29,486 bases of DNA from an uncultured Bacteroidota bacterium (GTDB lineage Bacteria; Bacteroidota; Bacteroidia; Bacteroidales; SZUA-534). The notes below the pieces were generated by a model that was not told where the DNA came from, made no database searches, and saw nothing but the letters and a program-made list of their open reading frames with translations. A program made the translations under genes and the position numbers. The stretch spans positions 1 to 29,486 of the forward strand of contig CALABN010000300.1 in assembly GCA_937885735.1 (NCBI GenBank). The letters run 5' to 3'. Shown in pieces: positions 24,766 to 29,486 of this stretch; position 1 is the first letter of the stretch, and every line of letters starts with the position of its first letter.

Positions 24766-25806
24766 ATGCTGTTGTTTTTCCTGTCGAGCGGACTGTTTTT
24801 GGGCTGGAGCCTTGGAGCCAACGATGCGTCGAACATATTCGGTTCGGCAGTAGGGTCGCGAATGGTGAAATTCCGCACGGCAGCCATTGTGGCAAGCATC
24901 TTTGTGATACTTGGCGCCACTTTTCAGGGCGAGGGCGGTTCCGACACCCTGAACGAACTAGGCTCGGTAGATGCCATTGCTGGCTCGTTCACAGTTGCGC
25001 TGGCATCGGCACTCACCGTTTTCATGATGACAAAACTGCGGCTCACTGTTTCAACCTCGCAAGCCATTGTGGGCGCCATCATCGGGTGGAACGCCTATGC
25101 CCACCGCCCCACTAACATGAAGCTTGTTGGCGAGATAGCATCGACATGGGTTGTGGGAATGGTGCTTGGTGCCATTTTCGCCATTCTGCTCTACTTTGCC
25201 ACAAAACGCATATTTGCCTGGCTCAAGCTGCATCTTATCTGGAAGCACGCCGTGCTGCAGATAATGCTCATAGTGATTGGCGCGTTTGGAGCCTATAGTT
25301 TGGGCGCCAACAATATTGTAAACGTCATGGGCGTGTTTGTCAATTCCATAGGTCTGAGCCCGCTCACCATTGGACCGCTAACTCTTTCAGGCGCACAGCA
25401 GCTGTTCTTCATTGGCGCATTGGCCATATCGCTTGGCATCTTCACCTACTCCAAACGCGTAATCGAGACCGTCGGCAACGACCTTATGCCATTGTCGGCC
25501 GAAACTGCCATGGTGGTTGTTCTGGCACAGAGCATTGTACTGTTTGTCTTTTCGTCGAAAGGGCTGTCAGATGCCATTGCGTGGCTTGGACTGGGACGGA
25601 TTCCGCAAGTGCCCATATCGAGCACCCAGGTTGTGATTGGCGCCATTGTGGGCATTGGACTGCTCAAAGGCGGCAACGGCATAAAGTACAAGGTGCTGTG
25701 GAGCATAATGCTCGGCTGGGTGGCTACGCCGCTATTGGCTGGCATAGCATCGTTCATACTGCTGTTTGTGGTGAGCGGAGTGTTTCAGTTGTCAGTCTGC
25801 GGATAA
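24766..25806 (+). CDS. PiT-family inorganic phosphate transporter
   Basis: 346 residues and about ten membrane helices. The two PiT signature motifs are visible: GANDASNIFGSAVGSR (17-32) and SLGANNIVNVMG (near 178-189). PiT proteins are inner-membrane phosphate symporters using protons or sodium. The compact length with no large central loop resembles other bacterial and archaeal short PiT proteins. It is co-transcribed with the DUF47 gene. Confidence 0.93.
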   Translation: MLLFFLSSGLFLGWSLGANDASNIFGSAVGSRMVKFRTAAIVASIFVILGATFQGEGGSDTLNELGSVDAIAGSFTVALASALTVFMMTKLRLTVSTSQAIVGAIIGWNAYAHRPTNMKLVGEIASTWVVGMVLGAIFAILLYFATKRIFAWLKLHLIWKHAVLQIMLIVIGAFGAYSLGANNIVNVMGVFVNSIGLSPLTIGPLTLSGAQQLFFIGALAISLGIFTYSKRVIETVGNDLMPLSAETAMVVVLAQSIVLFVFSSKGLSDAIAWLGLGRIPQVPISSTQVVIGAIVGIGLLKGGNGIKYKVLWSIMLGWVATPLLAGIASFILLFVVSGVFQLSVCG

Positions 25807-25910
25807 TATTGCCTGCTTGATTCCATAGTCGCGTGTGCTGACTTTGTTTGATATAAGCAAACAACAGCATACGGTTATAGCATAATTACACGGAATGTTG
25901 GCTGATGAAA

Positions 25911-25947
25911 ACAACAAAAATGGCAGCCTGTTTTAGTCAGCTGCCAT
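25911..25947 (-). terminator. Intrinsic terminator of the plug-domain gene
   Basis: Read on the minus strand, ATGGCAG pairs with CTGCCAT, extended inward by CTG/CAG around a bulged C, and is followed by TTTTTGTTGTTTT. It starts 31 nt after the stop at 25978. On the plus strand there is no T run, so it would not serve the phosphate transporter gene. Confidence 0.75.
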
Positions 25948-25977
25948 CCTTGATACTGCAATGTATTCGACTTTATT

Positions 25978-26667
25978 TCAGTTGTTTTTTCCTTTCTTTG
26001 TATAAACCACAATGGCTCCGTTGCCGCCTTGTGCGCCATATATGTTGGCATCTTTAAGAATGTCGACATGGTCAACAATGAAAACAGTAATGCCGCTTAA
26101 TGTTTCCACCTGAACTCCGTCAACAATATAGATAGGTTCAGTAGGACCATCTATTGATACGGCTCCGCGTATGTTAGCTTTGGAGCTTTCGCCAAAATCG
26201 CTGTGCGAAAACGACAAGCCTGGAACTTTGCCACGCAAAGCTTCTACCAAATCAACACGTCCTGTTTTTACAAGTTCCTCGCCGCTTATTGATGATGATG
26301 AAGTGGTGCGTTCCCTGGTTTTTACATAATAATATCCATAGCCAATGAGTTCCTGGTCTTCTTCAGCCAGATATGATTGTTGGTCGGCCAAGCGAAGTTT
26401 GATGCTTTTCTTTCCTTCAACAGGAATGGCATATATTCGGCCGCCGTATTTAACCTTAAGAGTGTCGTTAGGTGCTACGTTTGTCAAGCCAAAACGTCCT
26501 TTTTTGTCAGTCAAGGCATAAGTGTTGGCGTCTTTCACATACACACGTGCCCGTTTTGCCGGCATTCCGTTTATATCAGTAATTACACCATTGAAAGGCA
26601 CGTCTGTTGTCTGTGCCTGCGACATTAACGCTAATGGAAGCAATAGCGCAAGAAGGGTCTTTTTCAT
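25978..26667 (-). CDS. Short SusC-type protein: carboxypeptidase-regulatory domain plus TonB-receptor plug, no barrel
   Basis: 229 residues from the ATG at 26667, which opens on a signal peptide (MKKTLLALLLPLALMSQAQ). A CarboxypepD_reg-like domain spans about 21-85 (FNGVITDINGMPAKRARVYV, LTDKKGRFGLTNV). A TonB-dependent receptor plug spans about 110-228 (VDLVEALRGKVPGLSF, IYIVDGVQVE, VDILKDANIYGAQGGNGAIVV), ending TKKGKNN. SusC receptors continue from TTKKGK into a beta-barrel of several hundred residues; here the stop and a good terminator follow at once. It therefore looks like a complete small gene and not a random truncation. Function is unknown; it might interact with TonB or with other envelope proteins. 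It is a monocistronic gene. Confidence 0.85.
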   Translation of the reverse strand: MKKTLLALLLPLALMSQAQTTDVPFNGVITDINGMPAKRARVYVKDANTYALTDKKGRFGLTNVAPNDTLKVKYGGRIYAIPVEGKKSIKLRLADQQSYLAEEDQELIGYGYYYVKTRERTTSSSSISGEELVKTGRVDLVEALRGKVPGLSFSHSDFGESSKANIRGAVSIDGPTEPIYIVDGVQVETLSGITVFIVDHVDILKDANIYGAQGGNGAIVVYTKKGKNN

Positions 26668-26683
26668 AAAAATATTTTTTTTT

Positions 26684-26691
26684 GCAATATA
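26684..26691 (-). promoter_or_regulatory. Probable -7 box for the plug-domain gene
   Basis: The minus strand reads TATATTGC, 7 of 8 positions of TAtaTTTG, 16 nt before the ATG at 26667. Confidence 0.4.
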
Positions 26692-26782
26692 ATTTTTTTT
26701 AAAGAAAATCAGAATCATCAGCCCGAAAACATTTAACATTTGGCAAATCTTCACCGACGAACCTGCATACCGATAAAATTCT

Positions 26783-26790
26783 TAATTTTG
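26783..26790 (+). promoter_or_regulatory. Bacteroidota -7 box for hldD
   Basis: TAATTTTG matches TAnnTTTG fully and gives a leader of about 60 nt before the ATG at 26858. No TTTG at the -33 position was seen. Confidence 0.5.
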
Positions 26791-26857
26791 CGTTTTGTGT
26801 TGCATCACTGTTAAAATGCTTGACACATTGTCATGTAAATAGATATTTTTCAAAAAG

Positions 26858-27823
26858 ATGATAGTAATTACCGGTGCCGCAGGCTTTATAGGCAGTTGCC
26901 TTTTGAGCCGTTTGAACCACGACAATTTCAACGACATTGTCATAGTAGACGATTTCAGCAATCCTGAAAAGAACAGGAATTTTGAAGGCAAGCAGTTTGC
27001 CGAAAAGGTTGACCGCAAGGAGTTTTTCAGCTGGCTTGACAGCAACCACCGCTTTGTGGAATTCATATTCCACTTGGGTGCGCGTTCTGCAACCACGGGC
27101 TTCCCAAAAGAGGTGTACGACGAACTCAACCTTAACTATACAAAGACAATGTGGCTCAAGTGTGTTGAATACGGACTGCCTCTTGTCTATGCATCGTCGG
27201 CAGCCACTTACGGCATGGGCGAGTTCGGTTTTGAGGACAATCACGATGTGATATACAAACTCAAGCCAATGAACTTCTACGGCGAGTCGAAGAACGATTT
27301 CGACAAATGGGCGCTTCAACAGGAACGCAAGCCGTTCTTCTGGGCAGGGCTGAAATTCTTCAACGTGTATGGTCCGAACGAGTACCACAAGGGACGTATG
27401 GCGTCGGTGATTCTGCACGCATTCCACCAGATACAGCAGACTGGCAAGATGAAACTGTTCAAGTCGCACAACCCCAACTATGTCGATGGCGGACAGACCC
27501 GCGACTTTGTATATGTGAAGGACCTTTGCGAGGTTATGGTGTTCCTTATGCACCACCGCAAGGATTCGGGCCTTTACAACATTGGCACTGGCAAAGGCCG
27601 CACATTTGCCGACCTTACCATAAACACTTTCCGTGGAATGGGGCTCGAACCAAACATTGAGTACATTGACATGCCAATGGACATACGCGACAAGTACCAG
27701 TACTTTACAGAGGCCAATATGGCAAAACTGCGCTCGATAGGCTATGACAAGCCTTTCTACTCGCTTGAGGACGGTGTGGCCGACTATGTGAAGAACTATC
27801 TGGTGCCTAACAAGTATTATTAG
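26858..27823 (+). CDS. hldD: ADP-L-glycero-D-manno-heptose 6-epimerase
   Basis: 321-residue NAD(P)-dependent extended short-chain dehydrogenase that epimerises ADP-D-glycero- to ADP-L-glycero-manno-heptose, a building block of the lipopolysaccharide core. Visible: Rossmann motif GAAGFIGS (6-13), FHLGARSATT (71-80), catalytic SSA (113-115), YGESK (141-145, Tyr and Lys), YGPNEYHKGRMASV (171-184, with the second catalytic Lys K178), and QTRDFVYVKD (213-222). No hldE or heptosyltransferase lies nearby. It stands alone, 168 nt ahead of the TerC gene. Confidence 0.93.
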   Translation: MIVITGAAGFIGSCLLSRLNHDNFNDIVIVDDFSNPEKNRNFEGKQFAEKVDRKEFFSWLDSNHRFVEFIFHLGARSATTGFPKEVYDELNLNYTKTMWLKCVEYGLPLVYASSAATYGMGEFGFEDNHDVIYKLKPMNFYGESKNDFDKWALQQERKPFFWAGLKFFNVYGPNEYHKGRMASVILHAFHQIQQTGKMKLFKSHNPNYVDGGQTRDFVYVKDLCEVMVFLMHHRKDSGLYNIGTGKGRTFADLTINTFRGMGLEPNIEYIDMPMDIRDKYQYFTEANMAKLRSIGYDKPFYSLEDGVADYVKNYLVPNKYY

Positions 27824-27854
27824 GAATCAACAAACAAGGCAGATTCAATTGATA

Positions 27855-27953
27855 ATGGATATTTCAGAATACATAAATTCCAAACCTCTAAACATTAGCC
27901 ACGTCCCTACAAGGTTTGCCAAATGTAATTTTATCAATATCATCAGACACTAA
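27855..27953 (+). CDS. Possible 32-residue small ORF upstream of the TerC gene
   Basis: An ATG-to-TAA frame of 33 codons lies in the 168-nt gap between hldD and the TerC gene. The peptide begins MDISEYINSKPLNISHVP and is not low-complexity, but there is no homology I recognise and no ribosome-binding evidence. It could be a leader peptide, a decayed gene start, or chance. Confidence 0.2.
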   Translation: MDISEYINSKPLNISHVPTRFAKCNFINIIRH

Positions 27954-27991
27954 TCATAATAACTAAACATTAATCTATACCCCAACTTCCT

Positions 27992-29077
27992 ATGGACAAC
28001 TTTTTCTTACTGATATTCATAGTCTTCATTATAGGTGTACTGATGTTCGACCTCTTGTGCGTCGGGCGCGGACATCACGTAGTGAGCATCAAGGAAGCGT
28101 CAATATGGACTTGCGTCTGGGTGTGCCTTGCGCTTGCATTCTTTGTATTCTTGCGCACCAACGGGCATCTGGTTCACGGCATCGACTCGTTTGAGGGACT
28201 TCAGCACGTAACGCAAAAGTACAGCCTCAATTTCAAATACGACGGTCTTCCGCTCGACGAGGCAATCGCCAACGGATTGACAATTGAATCGGCTATTGAA
28301 CAGTATCAGAAGAGTTCGTCAATCGACTTCATATCGGGCTACCTGATTGAGGAGACACTGTCTATCGACAATTTGTTTGTAATGCTGATGCTGCTAACCG
28401 GGTTCGGGGTTCGCAAGAAAGACTACAAGTCGGTTCTGTTTTGGGGCATACTTGGAGCCATAATCTTGCGGTTCGCCTTCATATTCCTTGGCTCGTCGCT
28501 TATCCAGAAGTTCAACTGGATATTGCTTGTATTCGGTGTCTATCTGGCCTATATGGGTATAAAAATGTTTTTCCAGAAGGAGGAGGACAACTCGAATGCC
28601 GACCCCCGCGACCACAAGTTGGTGAAATTCCTGTCGAAGCATTTCAATGTATATCCTCGCTATGTGAACGGACGGTTCTTCATCCGCGACCACAAGCACA
28701 GGTTGTTCATCACGCCGCTGCTCATTGTGGTAATCACTATAGAGTTCACCGACTTGATTTTCGCCTTTGACAGCATTCCCGCAATATTCTCCGTCACTTG
28801 CGACCCATATATTGTGTTCTTCTCGAACATTTTCGCCATAATAGGACTGCGGTCGCTGTTCTTTATGCTTTCTGGCGCTGTTGACAAGTTCTGCTACCTG
28901 AAGCAGGGCGTTGCAATACTGCTGCTTTTTGTGGGCGCGAAACTGCTGCTGCATCATTGGCTCGATGCCATAGGGTTCACGTCGTTGCACTCGCTGTATG
29001 TCATTTTGGGCATCATAACGTTGAGCATTGTGCTCTCGCTTCTGTTCCCGAAGAAGAAAGGTGCGGTGGCAGAATAA
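27992..29077 (+). CDS. TerC/Alx family integral membrane protein
   Basis: 361 residues with about nine membrane helices. The family's acidic membrane motifs are present: MFDLL (18-22), SGYLIEETLSIDNLFV (near 115-130) and FAFDSIPAIFSVT (near 252-264). TerC/Alx proteins are inner-membrane metal exporters, with manganese efflux best supported for Alx/MntP-like and TerC proteins, and some load metal onto secreted enzymes. Between helices 2 and 3 there is an extra segment of about 45 residues (roughly 60-108, beginning HGIDSFEGLQ) not found in E. coli Alx; I recall a similar insertion in other Bacteroidota members. The ATG at 27992 follows an untranslated stretch of at least 165 nt. No yybP-type riboswitch was recognised there. 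Confidence 0.92.
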   Translation: MDNFFLLIFIVFIIGVLMFDLLCVGRGHHVVSIKEASIWTCVWVCLALAFFVFLRTNGHLVHGIDSFEGLQHVTQKYSLNFKYDGLPLDEAIANGLTIESAIEQYQKSSSIDFISGYLIEETLSIDNLFVMLMLLTGFGVRKKDYKSVLFWGILGAIILRFAFIFLGSSLIQKFNWILLVFGVYLAYMGIKMFFQKEEDNSNADPRDHKLVKFLSKHFNVYPRYVNGRFFIRDHKHRLFITPLLIVVITIEFTDLIFAFDSIPAIFSVTCDPYIVFFSNIFAIIGLRSLFFMLSGAVDKFCYLKQGVAILLLFVGAKLLLHHWLDAIGFTSLHSLYVILGIITLSIVLSLLFPKKKGAVAE

Positions 29078-29369
29078 CGCTATTTTCCCGCTTGAAACAT
29101 ACTCTCTTTCGTGCTCAAAGTTATTCATATAACGAATAAATGCCGTGTATTTGATTAACCTTAGGCAATTAGTTGTTGCAAACAACTTTATCGTAAAGCA
29201 AGAAAAATATTAGGTGCAATTAAATAAATGGCAGAAAGCGGCAACTTTCTTCATCAAAAAAGAAAATATTGGTGGCCGCTAACGCATTTAGGACACAGAT
29301 GACACAGTCCCGATAGGTATCGGGACTACTGATTATCACAGATTTTATTTGATTAAGCACCAAAATTTT
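29078..29369. other. Gene-free region downstream of the TerC gene
   Basis: No protein or RNA gene is seen. It holds weak hairpins TTATTC/GAATAA (about 29122-29140) and AGTTGTT-GCA-AACAACT (29171-29187), separated inverted segments AGCGGC (about 29239) and GCCGCT (about 29275), repeats of the motif CACAG (GGACACAGATGACACAG, ATTATCACAG) and the strong palindrome described separately. Either weak hairpin could end the TerC transcript, but neither has a good T run. Confidence 0.4.
29306..29327. repeat. 22-bp palindrome within a CACAG-rich repeat
   Basis: Arms AGTCCCGATA and TATCGGGACT are perfect reverse complements separated by GG. On either side are CACAG-type repeats (GACACAGATGACAC before, ATTATCACAG after), so the palindrome seems to sit inside another repeat. 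CCCGATAGNTATCGGG-type palindromes are, as I recall, scattered in many Bacteroidota genomes. Confidence 0.55.
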
Positions 29370-29486
29370 AAGGTGAGTTCTACAAATTCACCGTTCTAAA
29401 TATAAAAATGACTATATGAACTTTTCGGCAATTTTTGTTTTTTATCGGTATCTTTATGGGTGTCAGTCGTCAACAGTGCCCGCACT
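29370..29486. mobile_element. MITE-like element, cut by the window end (copy C)
   Basis: The left end AAGGTGAGTTCTACAAATT (29370-29388) matches the family consensus. The next 24 nt agree at 21 positions with copy A, and CAGTGCCCGCACT (29474-29486) matches the interior of copy B at a similar distance. The right half lies outside the window. Confidence 0.7.

Noticed and set aside
26831..27556. 241-codon minus-strand ORF opposite hldD
   Set aside because: hldD on the other strand has complete catalytic motifs; this frame has none.
27824..27991. yybP-ykoY manganese riboswitch upstream of the TerC gene
   Set aside because: The gap was inspected because such riboswitches precede some TerC/Alx genes, but no matching conserved loops or strong pairing were visible.
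28394..29185. 263-codon minus-strand ORF opposite the TerC gene
   Set aside because: Antisense shadow of a clear membrane protein gene, with a skewed composition and no domain.

Overview
The window reads as a chromosomal segment of a member of the Bacteroidota, most likely order Bacteroidales. The evidence is the gene set: a SprE/PorW-type lipoprotein and a PorE-like OmpA protein of the type IX secretion system, DUF4175 and DUF4292 proteins, a SusC-type carboxypeptidase-regulatory plus plug protein, and the Bacteroidota form of YbeY. Promoter-like boxes also fit the Bacteroidota -7 consensus TAnnTTTG. No rRNA, tRNA or CRISPR array was recognised.

Layout. At 1-571 (minus) a cyclophilin N-terminal half runs in frame into the C-terminal end of an unrelated esterase-like protein, which is either a chimeric join or a recombinant gene. 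At 898-2856 (plus) lies dxs. Then on the minus strand come a membrane-anchored metallophosphoesterase and an aldo/keto reductase, followed by a secretion/envelope group: PorE-like OmpA protein, class C acid phosphatase and SprE/PorW. An AT-rich gap follows with a full match to the ParB-binding parS consensus directly against the end of mnmG. From 11287 to 23822 ten minus-strand genes are overlapped or nearly so and look like one transcription unit, read in this order: nadA, a Wzx-type flippase, dut, a TPR protein, a DUF4292 lipoprotein, an EnvC-like LytM protein, a DUF4175 membrane protein, an RsbW-like ATPase, ybeY, mnmG. To the right, a DUF47/PiT phosphate uptake pair (plus), a barrel-less SusC-type plug protein (minus), a heptose epimerase hldD (plus) and a TerC-family membrane protein (plus) complete the window. 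This right part and dxs are clearly richer in G+C than the DUF4175-to-DUF4292 core.

The most interesting non-gene signal is a family of short elements with 19-bp terminal inverted repeats, consensus AAGGTGNGTTCTAYAAATT. There are two complete copies (4199-4276, 78 bp; 23869-24070, 202 bp), one copy cut by the window end (29370-29486), one solo end (13599-13617), and two possible decayed ends (5172-5190, 837-860). Two copies sit exactly on the stop codons of genes, and one occupies the divergent promoter region between nadA and the phosphate uptake genes. They look like non-autonomous mobile elements (MITE-like). No transposase is present in the window.
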